NCBI RefSeq assembly: GCF_004348975.1
Contig: NZ_SMFP01000022.1
Location: 1 to 35,114, forward strand
DNA: 35,114 nt
Reading direction: 5' to 3'
From: Antarcticimicrobium sediminis
GTDB taxonomy: Bacteria; Pseudomonadota; Alphaproteobacteria; Rhodobacterales; Rhodobacteraceae
Every line of letters starts with the position of its first letter. Position 1 is the stretch's first letter. Positions 14,140 to 22,431 of this stretch are shown here, one piece after another. A model generated the notes under the pieces. The model was not told where the DNA came from. It saw only the letters and a program-made list of their open reading frames with translations, and did not search any database. The translations under genes were made by a program, and so were the position numbers.

Positions 14140-15150
14140 TCAGGCGACCGTCAGCCGGCGCAGCGCCGCGGGGCGGGCGCACAGGTTGATGACGTTCATC
14201 TGCGCGTCCAGGTGACGGCCCTTGCCATTGGGCATCGCGTACTGCCGGGCATAGCGCGGCAGGCCGATGGTGTTCACGGTATCTTCATAGTCCGCTGGGC
14301 CGAACCGGGTCATGTACATCTCCGGAACGCCGACCGGGAACACGCGGGCTTCGTCATCCGCGATATAGGCGGCATCACCGTTGGCAGCCTTCGCCTTCTT
14401 GCCGGTGCGATAGCGCTCCCAGACCACCCCGCCGAATTCGAACTTGTCCGGGATGCCCTCGCGCAGCACGCTGGCCCCGCTGTGGTTCAGGAAGGTCTCG
14501 CGCACCGCCTTCTGGCCCCAGAGGTAGGAATGGAAGTCACGGCCACACATGGCGTGGATTCCCGCATAGCCTTCATCCAGCGCGTCTTCGATCGCATAGA
14601 CCACATCACCCTTGATCAGCTTGTCGAGCCCCGAAACGTCGCCGGCCCCGATGCCAAGCGCCTTGGAGGCCGGAACCGCAATGCTGAACCGGTCATAGAG
14701 GTTGTGCAGCACCTTGCCCGACTTCGACACGATCAGCCCCTTGATGGCGCCGATGCGGTAATGCTCCAGCGTATTGTCCATCGCCCGCGCATGGCGGACC
14801 TGCTTGGAATCGATGCGCGACTGGATGGTTTCCAGCATGTCATCGCTGCCCAGCTGCCGAACGCCCTGGATCTCGTCCGCAAGGATCGCGTCATTGATCT
14901 CGAAGTGATCCATGTTGAACGGGATCTTGGTCCGGGTGCTGTCGCCAACCGTCGCGCCCGGCCCGCCACGCGGGGTCGGTTCGATCAGGTTCAGCGCGCT
15001 GTTCTCTTCCTCGACCTCGATGGTGGTGACGGACACGCCGTCTTCCTCGAAGATCCCCAGCGCGCCGATCTGTCCGGGCACGAAAGGCTGGTCATTGATC
15101 GCCGCCGTAAGGGCGATGACGCTGAACTGCGGGTCATTGAATTGTTCCAT
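14140..15150 (-). CDS. Major capsid protein (lambda gpE family)
   Basis: 336 residues, close to the length of lambda gpE (341). The N-terminus shows FIEEDGV-like (GIFEEDGVSVTTIEVEEE), then LNLIEPTPRG, HFEINDAILADEIQGVR and a late VPEMYMTRFGPADYEDTVN block, all features of the gpE HK97-fold family. It directly follows the decoration protein gene, as in lambda (D, E). Confidence 0.94.
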   Translation of the reverse strand: MEQFNDPQFSVIALTAAINDQPFVPGQIGALGIFEEDGVSVTTIEVEEENSALNLIEPTPRGGPGATVGDSTRTKIPFNMDHFEINDAILADEIQGVRQLGSDDMLETIQSRIDSKQVRHARAMDNTLEHYRIGAIKGLIVSKSGKVLHNLYDRFSIAVPASKALGIGAGDVSGLDKLIKGDVVYAIEDALDEGYAGIHAMCGRDFHSYLWGQKAVRETFLNHSGASVLREGIPDKFEFGGVVWERYRTGKKAKAANGDAAYIADDEARVFPVGVPEMYMTRFGPADYEDTVNTIGLPRYARQYAMPNGKGRHLDAQMNVINLCARPAALRRLTVA

Positions 15151-15160
15151 GGGTGCCTCC

Positions 15161-15541
15161 TTAGCGCACGCGGATGCCGACAGCGTTCAGCTGCGCCACC
15201 TTGGCATCGGTCTTGGTTTGGTCATCCACCGAGGCGTCGAACGACAGCATCGGCTGCTTGGCTTCTGCATCGCGATCGATCACGGTGACTTCCACCGCCT
15301 GGTCGGTCGCATCGACACCGTAAGCCAGCACGGCCACGGCAGTCTCCGCGCCCTCTTTGCCGACCACCTCGGCATTGGGCGACGGGATGTATTCGCCCGA
15401 TGCGGTCACCTTGCCCAATACCGTGCCGGCGGCGAGCTTTCCCTCGCCGTTAGGGATGGTGACGATGCTGCGCGAACGGCGACCTGCGGCTTCAGACAGC
15501 AGGAACGCCAGGTTGCGGGTCTGCATGGTTGCGTTTTCCAT
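15161..15541 (-). CDS. Head decoration protein (lambda gpD family)
   Basis: 126 residues; AGGAGG precedes the ATG at 15541. Motifs of the family are VTIPNGEGKLAAGTVLGKVT, then SGEYIPS and the AVLAYGVDAT turn. Trimers stabilise the expanded capsid. It lies 10 bases before the major capsid gene on the same strand. Confidence 0.92.
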   Translation of the reverse strand: MENATMQTRNLAFLLSEAAGRRSRSIVTIPNGEGKLAAGTVLGKVTASGEYIPSPNAEVVGKEGAETAVAVLAYGVDATDQAVEVTVIDRDAEAKQPMLSFDASVDDQTKTDAKVAQLNAVGIRVR

Positions 15542-15544
15542 GGC

Positions 15545-15940
15545 TTATGCCTCCTTTCCGGCACGGCGGGCGGCATAGATGCCACCGGTGTTGATTGCGG
15601 CCTTCGGCTTGGCCGAGGTGCCCGGCGCGGGCTGCGCGAGGTCCGCAGCGGCGCTGCGGCTGGCCTGGTACTTGGCCGGGTCCGGTGCGGCATCGTCTTT
15701 GGCCTGCGGTGCATCGCTCGCGGCCACCTTCAGCGCCGCGATCGCGTCTGCGGCGGGCATGTCGGTGTCGAAGGCCAGATGCTTCGCAAGGGCCTCACGG
15801 CCCTGCGCGGCATCGTCTTCGGTGATAGCCTTGATGCGGGCCTTCACATCCGCCGCGCTGGCGGCGGTGGTGTTGCCGGTCGCGGGGCCGCTGGCCGGGG
15901 TGGCGGGGGTCTTGTCCGCCGCTTCAGGTTTGGGCGCCAT
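15545..15940 (-). CDS. Nested capsid scaffold (lambda Nu3-like) inside protease gene
   Basis: An internal ATG at 15940 within the protease gene is preceded by AAAGGAGA at about 9 bases, far better than chance. It would give a 131-residue protein identical to the protease C-terminal part: Ala/Pro/Lys-rich, helical and lacking the catalytic residues. Lambda C/Nu3 uses the same in-frame overlap to make protease and scaffold from one gene. Confidence 0.7.
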   Translation of the reverse strand: MAPKPEAADKTPATPASGPATGNTTAASAADVKARIKAITEDDAAQGREALAKHLAFDTDMPAADAIAALKVAASDAPQAKDDAAPDPAKYQASRSAAADLAQPAPGTSAKPKAAINTGGIYAARRAGKEA

Positions 15941-16615
15941 GGTCGGTGTCTCCTTTTGATGGGCTTTGGGTTGTACGGCGGACGCCGTGGGTCGGAAGAA
16001 ACTCTCGATCCGCCAGCCCTCCTGTTTCGCCTGTGCCGTCAGACGCTTCGGGGCGTGCGAATAGATCTGATAGGGGAAAGCGGCGACATCGGTCGCGGCG
16101 GTGTCGTCGGTTGCCGTTGCGTATCCGCGTGCAACAGCTTCTTCGCCGTTCAACCAAATTTCCGCCTTCATATCGGAACGAATAGCGGCCGGGTCTTCGC
16201 CGGACTGTTCCGCATAAATGCCCACCATGCTGTTGGCGTGATGGTTAAGCCGGGTAACAGCCTGCTCATGGTCTGCTGCCGTGCCGAAAGTGACGCCAGA
16301 AGGGTCATGGATCATCATGTCAGCGCCGCGCCGCATTACGATGTCATCGCCAGCCATCGCAATAATCGACGCTGCGCTGGCGGCAATCGCATCCACCTCA
16401 ACTATTACTCGGCCCTTGTGCCGTGCCAGCGCATTGTAAATCGCGATGCCCTCATGGCTGAAACCACCACCGGAATTGATGCGCACGGTCACGTCCGCAT
16501 CCGCTCCGATTTCAGCCAACGCATCCAGAACTTGGGTCGAAGTGAACCCTTCATCCCAAAAGTCATCGCCGACGAACCCGTAAAGCACGAGTTCGCCATC
16601 CACTAAGATGGGCAT
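15545..16615 (-). CDS. ClpP-like / S49-like head maturation protease (lambda gpC position)
   Basis: 356 residues. The N-terminal ~200 has the ClpP-like core: VRINSGGGFSHEG (oxyanion region), DAIAASAASIIAMAG with probable catalytic Ser80, and MMIHDPSG with catalytic His103. The remaining ~150 residues form an Ala/Pro/Lys-rich scaffold region with its own internal start at 15940. The enzyme cuts scaffold and portal proteins during capsid maturation. The start is preceded by AAGGAG. Confidence 0.93.
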   Translation of the reverse strand: MPILVDGELVLYGFVGDDFWDEGFTSTQVLDALAEIGADADVTVRINSGGGFSHEGIAIYNALARHKGRVIVEVDAIAASAASIIAMAGDDIVMRRGADMMIHDPSGVTFGTAADHEQAVTRLNHHANSMVGIYAEQSGEDPAAIRSDMKAEIWLNGEEAVARGYATATDDTAATDVAAFPYQIYSHAPKRLTAQAKQEGWRIESFFRPTASAVQPKAHQKETPTMAPKPEAADKTPATPASGPATGNTTAASAADVKARIKAITEDDAAQGREALAKHLAFDTDMPAADAIAALKVAASDAPQAKDDAAPDPAKYQASRSAAADLAQPAPGTSAKPKAAINTGGIYAARRAGKEA

Positions 16616-16733
16616 GTCAGTCTCCTTGTCGAACTGGGTCCGGGGGTCATCAGCGCCCTTGTCGCCTCGCCCCGGCTTGACGGGTTCATATGGTTACCGT
16701 TCGGGTCTCTGCGCGCCCCAAGGGGCACATCCG

Positions 16734-16994
16734 TCAGGTGAAGCTGAACCGCTTCGCATGTCTGGTGCGGGCCGTGCCGCCGGTCTTCCGGCGGCAGGCG
16801 TTTTCGTATTCCGCGATCAGCTGTTTCAGATCATCCAGACGCGCCAGCTGGAACGTCACCTCTTCACCGTCCATGCGCACGGTCTCCCGCATCTGGCCGG
16901 CGCTCAAACGGATCCGGACCTTACGCAGCGCATCGGCCATCGCGCAGGGATCATCCATCTGCACGACATCCTGGCCAACCTTCATCGTGCTCAT
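16734..16994 (-). CDS. Head-tail joining protein gpW (lambda family)
   Basis: 86 residues, near the length of lambda gpW (68). The core MADALRKVRIRLSAGQM...VRMDGEEVTFQLARLDDLKQLIAEYENA follows the gpW helix-beta-beta-helix pattern, including the hydrophobic DLKQLIAE helix. gpW binds the portal and prepares it for gpFII. It overlaps the portal gene by 4 bases. Lambda places W before the portal gene; here it follows it. The 118 bases downstream, before the protease gene, hold nothing I recognise. Confidence 0.8.
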   Translation of the reverse strand: MSTMKVGQDVVQMDDPCAMADALRKVRIRLSAGQMRETVRMDGEEVTFQLARLDDLKQLIAEYENACRRKTGGTARTRHAKRFSFT

Positions 16995-18571
16995 GGCGCA
17001 GGCTCCGTCTCGATGACGGGCTGCACGGTTCTGGACGCATAGGGCGACTCCATCCCCGCATCGACATAGCGTTGGTGTTCCCGCTGGCGCTGTTCAAACA
17101 GAGCGTCAGGGTCCACCCCGAGATCGCCCGTCTCATTAGCGATGGAACTGGTGCCATTCTGCATCCGTTCCGTCGATGCCCGGGCCGACTTGTAATCATC
17201 CGCCGTGGGCTTCGCCGGGCCCTGCCAGTTCGCGGCGCTCACCCGGTCTCGGTTGGCGCGGAAGGCGCGGTATCCGCCCTTGAACGGGATCCGCCCCTCG
17301 CCCACCTCTTCGTCCAGCCAGTTGCCATAGACCATCTGGCACATCGGGGCCGCGATCCGTTCACGCCGCCGCATGACAACAGCCCAGATCGAGGCGTTCT
17401 CCATGCGCACGCTGGAATAGGTCGCTGCGGTGTGGTCCATGGTCAGCCCGCCATAGGTGATACCGATGGTGCGGGCCATGTCGCGCGCCAGGCTATTCGA
17501 GAACGGCAGGAAATCCTGCCCCGGAATTTTCGCGGTCTCCATGCCCAGCCGCTCACCCGGCCCCAGGTGCGACACCTGCGGGTCAGCCCCGACAGAAATC
17601 CGGCTTTCCGCAGCGCGGTCCAGCTGCGACCCGAGGAAGTCCAGATATTCCTGCGCGTACCCCGTTCCGCCTTCACTTTCCTTCAGAACCTCCAACGCCT
17701 CATAGGCGTCCTGGCTTGGCGCTTCAGATGTCAGCGTGATGGCGAATACCGTTTGCAGAATGGCCATCTGAAGCGTGGCATCGTCCAGCATTTCCGCCTG
17801 GATATGCTTGCGGAACGCCGGGGCCAATAGAGAAATCCCGCGAACATCCGTGGCGTCCATCGGGTCAAAGACGTGCATGACCAGCGGGCGACCATCGACA
17901 TCGAAAGCGGCATAGTCTCGCTTCGACTTCACGCCGCCGGAAACTGTTTCGAACCGATAGGACACCGGACGGCCCTTGCCGTCGTGACGCACGCCCTGAA
18001 ACAGCCCCTCCAGCGGACTGGTGTCCTGCACCAACCGAGGCGGCGGCACTAGGCACAGCTTGGTGCCACTGGTGATACCATAGCTGCTGCGCTCGCCTGC
18101 AGTGAAGAAATCGAAGACGCCCGAAGCCTCACCATAGGCGATATGCCAGCGCAACCCGATGTCTACCATCTGCGCCCCGGTCAGCTTGCCGCGCATGTCG
18201 CATTCACGGGCATTGTGCCAGTAGGCCCGCCAGCGTTTTTTCAGTAACCGGATCCAGTCCGCCTTTTCCTTGTCGTCATACCCCAAGCCCGACAGGTCAG
18301 GATCCGGCGTCAGGGTCAGCCCGACCCCCACGGTATCGGCCAGAACCTGGTCGGTCGCCCCTTTCAGGCGCCCACTGTTCTGGATCAGGTCCATTGCCAG
18401 GCCGGCGGCGCGCGACCAGGAACGGCGCACGTCATCGCGGTGACTGGTCAGCGGGGCCACCCGCGATGCGATGACACCGCTCTTGGTGTCGCGCATATAG
18501 CGGGCAGTCGGACGCGAAGACCTGCCAGCCGCCATCAAGGGCGTTCCGTCTGGTTTGATTAGTCCGCTCAT
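16991..18571 (-). CDS. Portal protein (lambda gpB family)
   Basis: 526 residues from the ATG at 18571 (ATGA overlap with terminase), preferred over an ATG at 18589. Family features are the RRSWSRAAGLAMDLIQNSGRL region, VGVGLTLTPDPD, the DPMDATDVRGISLLAP motif and late MDHTAATYSSVRMENASIW. Portal dodecamers form the DNA entry channel and the terminase dock. Confidence 0.95.
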   Translation of the reverse strand: MSGLIKPDGTPLMAAGRSSRPTARYMRDTKSGVIASRVAPLTSHRDDVRRSWSRAAGLAMDLIQNSGRLKGATDQVLADTVGVGLTLTPDPDLSGLGYDDKEKADWIRLLKKRWRAYWHNARECDMRGKLTGAQMVDIGLRWHIAYGEASGVFDFFTAGERSSYGITSGTKLCLVPPPRLVQDTSPLEGLFQGVRHDGKGRPVSYRFETVSGGVKSKRDYAAFDVDGRPLVMHVFDPMDATDVRGISLLAPAFRKHIQAEMLDDATLQMAILQTVFAITLTSEAPSQDAYEALEVLKESEGGTGYAQEYLDFLGSQLDRAAESRISVGADPQVSHLGPGERLGMETAKIPGQDFLPFSNSLARDMARTIGITYGGLTMDHTAATYSSVRMENASIWAVVMRRRERIAAPMCQMVYGNWLDEEVGEGRIPFKGGYRAFRANRDRVSAANWQGPAKPTADDYKSARASTERMQNGTSSIANETGDLGVDPDALFEQRQREHQRYVDAGMESPYASRTVQPVIETEPAP

Positions 18572-20538
18572 CGCGTCCTGTTTCTCCACTTCGACCGCGC
18601 ACGCTCTTTGGCCTGCATATCAGTTTTATCCTCGTCAGGCGGCACGACGATCGGCTGGTCCGCCTGCGGCCTCGCCGCCATCAACAGGTCTTCGAAATCG
18701 CCCTGCAAGTCTTCCGGAGGGCATTCCCGTTCGGCCATGATCCGATCCCATTCGCTATCCGGCAGGCCGCGCACCCCAAGGCGGATCGCTGCCGCTTCGG
18801 CCTGCAGGTGGGTGTCCAGCCCCTCGTTCGCCTGGTTCGGGTCTTTCACCCACAGATACCTGGTGAAGCCAGATTTCGCCTTTTGCGCCTTGCGGCTTTC
18901 CGCAGTCAGCTGGCGAAAGAACTCATCTTCCAACCCCTTCGGCAGGGCGATGAACCCGCGCTCTTCCAGATCCGTCTTCTTCAGGTTCCGGTAGAGCCCC
19001 ATCTTCAGAACCGAAGATGCGAAATTGAAGAATCGCTTCGAATATCGAACGATCTTGCCGCGCCGGTTGCGTTCCTTCTTCACCTGCGCCAGCAGCGGGG
19101 CGCTTTCCGGATGCACACCGCGCACCATGATGACCCGGCTTGCTGGGTGCTTTCGCGCCCAATCCCACACATCTTCGGTGTAGGCGTTGCCGTCGATGGC
19201 CAGCAGGTCGATCTCGATCTTCCGGCCATAGGCGTTCCTGAACCCCTGACGCAGCAGACCGTTCAGCTTGGTCTGGCACTGCTCCTCGGAAATATGCCCG
19301 TTAAACACGCCATACTCGACCACCGCGCGGCGCTTGTTCTGGCCCCAGGCGACCACCTGCCATTCCACCCGGTCACCCTGGCAGTCGACGCCGCAGGTCA
19401 GCAGCGGGAAGCCCGCCGGGATGGTGCCGTGGGGATAATCCGATTCCGATGCCCGATCGCGGATGTCTTCCCATGGCGGCGCTTCACCCAGAACGCGGTA
19501 GGCTTTGCCCACTACGTCATTCCAGAATGTCTGCTCCTTCGGTGGATCGCCCTTCGCCGTCAGCCACGACCGCGCGATCCGCTCAAAGGATTGCAGCAGA
19601 GAATAGGCCGACCAGATATAGAACGACCGGTGCACCCTCTTCATTTTCGGGTTCGCGGCAATCCACTTCGCTCCCCGCAGTATCTTCGGGCGATGGTGTT
19701 CCTCGATCGCCGCCCCGCAGCTTTCGCAGGTGAAATGCGCCCGCTCCGGATGATCTTCATCCAGACTGACCAGCATGTTTTCCCACTCCAACACCTGCAT
19801 GTGGCCGCATTCATCGTGCGGGCATGGCACGTACAGGAACTCCTGGCTTCCGGCCTCGAAATTCTTGGTGATGCGGCACCCCGGAACAACCATTGGTGTC
19901 GAAATCTTGAATATCTTGGCGAACTCATACCCTTGACTGCGGCTGTCCGCCTGCGTCTCTGGGTCGCCCGCGCTGTTCATGTCCCACTTGGCTAGGTCAT
20001 CCTGAACCTGCTTGGACATCGATACCTGGCTGAGTGATGCGGGCGAGTTCGCGCCTGAAATCTGGATGGCCCCGCGACCGTCGCGGCGCTCCTTGTAGAA
20101 TACTGAATCCTGACCGTCGCGGGCCTTCATCGGGAAAATCTTGCGCAGCGCCGTGGTTCCTTTCAGCATCGGGGCCAGCTTCATCTTCGACCATCGCCGC
20201 GCGTTTTCGTCGGTCGGGTGGACATAGAGGAAATCGCTTGGGTCCATGTCCATAGACCCTCCGGTGAATATATTGGCCAGCACCGTGCCACCCAGCTGCG
20301 CCGACTTCGACAAGGTGACAACCCGACACGGATCATCCGGCGACAGCGCCCGCAGTATCTCGTCAAAATAGCTGAAGCGCTCGCGGTTGTATGGCCCCGG
20401 CAGCGGGCTTTCCCGCGCCGAGAACACGATGTTCTCTTCCGCCCACGTCAGGTAATCGACCGGCGGTGGCGGGTCGATGACATCCGCCAGGACATCGTGC
20501 GCCATCCATTCTGCGCTTGTGATAGCAACATCCAGCAT
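18568..20538 (-). CDS. Terminase large subunit (lambda gpA family)
   Basis: 656 residues (lambda gpA is 641). The ATPase domain has LTWAEENIVFS, the variant Walker A SKSAQLGGT (77-85) and a conserved DLAKWD stretch. Two C-x-x-C-type pairs (PCPHDECGH and CESCG) form a zinc-binding insert typical of gpA. A nuclease half follows with LLTCGVDCQGDRVEW. The family cuts at cos and drives DNA translocation, so cos-type packaging is likely, although no cos site could be recognised. Confidence 0.95.
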   Translation of the reverse strand: MLDVAITSAEWMAHDVLADVIDPPPPVDYLTWAEENIVFSARESPLPGPYNRERFSYFDEILRALSPDDPCRVVTLSKSAQLGGTVLANIFTGGSMDMDPSDFLYVHPTDENARRWSKMKLAPMLKGTTALRKIFPMKARDGQDSVFYKERRDGRGAIQISGANSPASLSQVSMSKQVQDDLAKWDMNSAGDPETQADSRSQGYEFAKIFKISTPMVVPGCRITKNFEAGSQEFLYVPCPHDECGHMQVLEWENMLVSLDEDHPERAHFTCESCGAAIEEHHRPKILRGAKWIAANPKMKRVHRSFYIWSAYSLLQSFERIARSWLTAKGDPPKEQTFWNDVVGKAYRVLGEAPPWEDIRDRASESDYPHGTIPAGFPLLTCGVDCQGDRVEWQVVAWGQNKRRAVVEYGVFNGHISEEQCQTKLNGLLRQGFRNAYGRKIEIDLLAIDGNAYTEDVWDWARKHPASRVIMVRGVHPESAPLLAQVKKERNRRGKIVRYSKRFFNFASSVLKMGLYRNLKKTDLEERGFIALPKGLEDEFFRQLTAESRKAQKAKSGFTRYLWVKDPNQANEGLDTHLQAEAAAIRLGVRGLPDSEWDRIMAERECPPEDLQGDFEDLLMAARPQADQPIVVPPDEDKTDMQAKERARSKWRNRTR

Positions 20539-21242
20539 CAGGCATCCAGTTCAACCGAGGTCGTCAGTTCCTTTTTTGCGCCATCCGCACGGGCGCGTTC
20601 CTTCATCGCGGCCGTCTTGCGAACTTTCTTGAATTCTGCCCGCAGCAGGTGCAGCACATCCCGCTGCGGTACGTCGAACTTTGCGGCCATCGCCGCGGCA
20701 AAATCCGGCAGGGCCCCCTCGAAGATCTGCAGCATCATCCCTGAGATGCGGGCCATCTGGTCCCGCGCGTCATCGGCGGACATCAGCATGCCCTGCCGCA
20801 GCGCTTCATCTGACGCCTGGATCCGGTTGCGCCGCAGCTGCTCTTCCAGCTTTGCCCGCTTCAGCTGGTCTTCGACCGTATCTGGCTTTGGTGCGATCGG
20901 CTCCGACGATGCGGCCGGAATTGGTTCGCCCGGGGGCGCATCCTGCATCTGCAGGCTTGGCTGTTCCTTCGGAACCGGTTCCCTCGACGCGGCCACAGCC
21001 GGCTTCGCGTCAGCCCCCGTGGTTCTGGTCGCGATACCGTTACCCATGGACTGGCCGACATCGCGATTTCGACGCACCTGGTCGACCGCGACGCGGAATA
21101 TCACCTTTCCCGTTTTTCCCGGCCTGGTGAATGCATCGTCGCGCAGGATGTCCTTCGACTTCCATTGGCTGACCGCCGCGCGGCTGACACCCATTTCGCG
21201 CGCAAATTCCGCCTGCGACATTTCCTGATGTGCAGCTTGCAT
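20538..21242 (-). CDS. Terminase small subunit (lambda Nu1 family)
   Basis: 234 residues. The N-terminal winged HTH (EMSQAEFAREMGVSRAAVSQWKSKDIL) matches the DNA-binding domain of Nu1-type small terminases. A Pro/Ala/Glu-rich linker and a helical C-terminal half (DQLKRAKLEEQLRRNRIQAS) for gpA contact follow. Lambda Nu1 is 181 residues, so the linker is longer here. It overlaps the large subunit by one base. Confidence 0.9.
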   Translation of the reverse strand: MQAAHQEMSQAEFAREMGVSRAAVSQWKSKDILRDDAFTRPGKTGKVIFRVAVDQVRRNRDVGQSMGNGIATRTTGADAKPAVAASREPVPKEQPSLQMQDAPPGEPIPAASSEPIAPKPDTVEDQLKRAKLEEQLRRNRIQASDEALRQGMLMSADDARDQMARISGMMLQIFEGALPDFAAAMAAKFDVPQRDVLHLLRAEFKKVRKTAAMKERARADGAKKELTTSVELDA

Positions 21243-21413
21243 GCCTGACCCATTCAGTCCAATGCCGGTCGGGCACGTATGTTAAGCCCCCAGCGTTAAG
21301 CTAAACCACTGTTTGTTAAGGCTTTTCAAAACCCGTCTGACTGCCGAACCCCCGGGCTGCCCCCGCACCGCGTGCTATAAGGGCGGGGTACGGTCCCTTT
21401 TTTCCACAGTCGG
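21243..21413. promoter_or_regulatory. Intergenic region with three GTTAAG motifs
   Basis: This 171-bp gap between the small terminase and the gpZ-like gene carries GTTAAG at 21281, 21295 and 21315. The block CCACTGTTTGTTAAGG (21306-21321) resembles CCCACTGTTAAGGG at 22372-22385 in the other late-region spacer. The minus strand has TTGAAA followed at 17-18 bases by GTTTAG/TTTAGC, only a weak promoter candidate. Possibly a regulator-binding region for late genes. Confidence 0.35.
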
Positions 21414-21998
21414 TCAAAGGCCCAGAAGACGGCTGATCTCGTGGTCCAGACGTACTGGCAGGTTCCGTTCAACGCTGCGCTCAAAGGCGTCTGCCGTTGC
21501 GCCGCTCACCATCTCTTCCGGGATCAGGACACCAGACCGGACATGCTTCAGGTGGTAGCGAAACTCACTGAGGCGGTCCAAGACATGCCCACCGAAGGCT
21601 GTCAGATCCACGCGTCGTGGGAATGCGCCGCCCCGAAAGAACGTCCGGGGGAACAGGACGCGACCGCGTTCCGTCCCAAGATAGGCAACCACCCCAGCGC
21701 GGGTCTCGCGCTTTTTGAAGTATTTCACCCGAATGTCTCCGCCGCCCGCTGAAATCACATACGTCGGATCTGACCACGTTGCCCGTTTTGTATCTGGTCC
21801 ATTCTTGATGGCCTTGCGGATAACCTGCTGTGGTAGTCCAGTCTGTTTCGACAGGGTCTTGATCACCTGCGTTCGCGCCATGTCACCAGTGCGGTTGATG
21901 GCGCGGTTCACGGCCTTCGGGGCCTCTGCCCCAAGTGCCCCCAGCATGTTCTCGAACTTCTGCAGGCCCTTCACATTGACTTCGCCGACGCTGAACAT
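21414..21998 (-). CDS. Minor tail protein Z-like (lambda gpZ family)
   Basis: 194 residues (lambda gpZ 192) from the ATG at 21998, with AAAGGGG upstream; an extension to 22073 would cross a terminator. EVNVKGLQKFENMLGALGAEAPKAVNRAINRTG and TQVIKTLSKQTGLPQQVIRKAI match the N-terminal helical part of gpZ, followed by a beta-rich part. gpZ acts in tail completion and DNA positioning. It is the first late gene, upstream of the terminases, instead of among the tail genes. Confidence 0.8.
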   Translation of the reverse strand: MFSVGEVNVKGLQKFENMLGALGAEAPKAVNRAINRTGDMARTQVIKTLSKQTGLPQQVIRKAIKNGPDTKRATWSDPTYVISAGGGDIRVKYFKKRETRAGVVAYLGTERGRVLFPRTFFRGGAFPRRVDLTAFGGHVLDRLSEFRYHLKHVRSGVLIPEEMVSGATADAFERSVERNLPVRLDHEISRLLGL

Positions 21999-22034
21999 CG
22001 CTTGCCCCTTTGCCCCATGGGCGCTGCACACATG

Positions 22035-22068
22035 AAAAAGGCCAGCCGCGACGACTGCGCGACCGGCC
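22035..22068 (-). terminator. Rho-independent terminator, minus strand
   Basis: Read on the minus strand, GGCCGGTCGCG and CGCGGCTGGCC form an imperfect 11-bp stem around a 7-base loop, followed by TTTTT. It lies just upstream of the gpZ-like start and downstream of the early operon. Confidence 0.75.
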
Positions 22069-22120
22069 CTCAAACGATGGACTTGGGAAAGGTCAGATGC
22101 GCTTCATCGCCGCCTCCATT

Positions 22121-22172
22121 GCTGGGGTTCACGTTCAGATACCCATGCTGGGGTTCACGTTCAGATACCCAT
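22121..22172. repeat. Perfect 26-bp tandem direct repeat (two copies)
   Basis: Two adjacent identical 26-bp units (22121-22146 and 22147-22172), each beginning GCTGGGGTTCACG and ending CAGATACCCAT, lie between the two terminators. No coding frame is evident. The unit could be a protein-binding site (for example a nut-like or late-regulator site) or a recent slip duplication. Confidence 0.8.
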
Positions 22173-22180
22173 CAGACATG

Positions 22181-22208
22181 AAAAAGGCCCGCGCTTTGCA
22201 GCCGGGCC
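22181..22208 (-). terminator. Rho-independent terminator, minus strand, end of early operon
   Basis: On the minus strand GGCCCG and CGGGCC pair around a GC-rich inner stem and a TGCAAA loop, followed by TTTTT. Together with the terminator at 22035-22068 it should stop early minus-strand transcription before the late genes. Confidence 0.8.
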
Positions 22209-22371
22209 ATTGTCTTCCATTGCAGCAGCAGTGTCACAGGCGGCGGCGCTTTCGCGTGGTTGCCCAGACTTGACGGTATACAGTCGAAATCGGGTGCAAT
22301 ACATGCGACTTCGACCGCCCGGAACCATGGCATGTATCTTTCAACAGTGGCCACCGAACCTTCGTCTGATT

Positions 22372-22417
22372 CCCACTGTTAAGGGAATATGCGGTATTCC
22401 GTCAACCCCCCTTAACA
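22372..22417. promoter_or_regulatory. Nested inverted repeats downstream of the NusG-like gene
   Basis: TGTTAAGGG (22377-22385) and CCCTTAACA (22409-22417) form a 9-bp inverted repeat that encloses a second hairpin, GGAATA-TGCGG-TATTCC (22384-22400). A minus-strand TTGACG lies inside it. The site shares the CCTTAACA/CAGTGG motif with the other spacer. It could be an operator or an RNA signal for the antiterminator. The remaining sequence to 22209 holds nothing I recognise. Confidence 0.45.
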
Positions 22418-22431
22418 ATATTGGGTATCTG

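Noticed and set aside
14912-16606. Plus-strand frame of 564 codons
   Set aside because: It runs antisense to decoration, protease and part of capsid genes; low-complexity Gly/Arg/Leu-rich product, no family, no ribosome site.
18808-19995. Plus-strand frame of 395 codons
   Set aside because: Antisense shadow of the large terminase gene.
21381-21412. Plus-strand terminator before TTTTTT at 21398-21403
   Set aside because: Only a 3-bp GGG/CCC stem can be formed before the T-run; too weak to call.
22121-22172. Tandem repeat considered as a CRISPR array
   Set aside because: The two units are directly adjacent with no spacer, and no cas gene is present.
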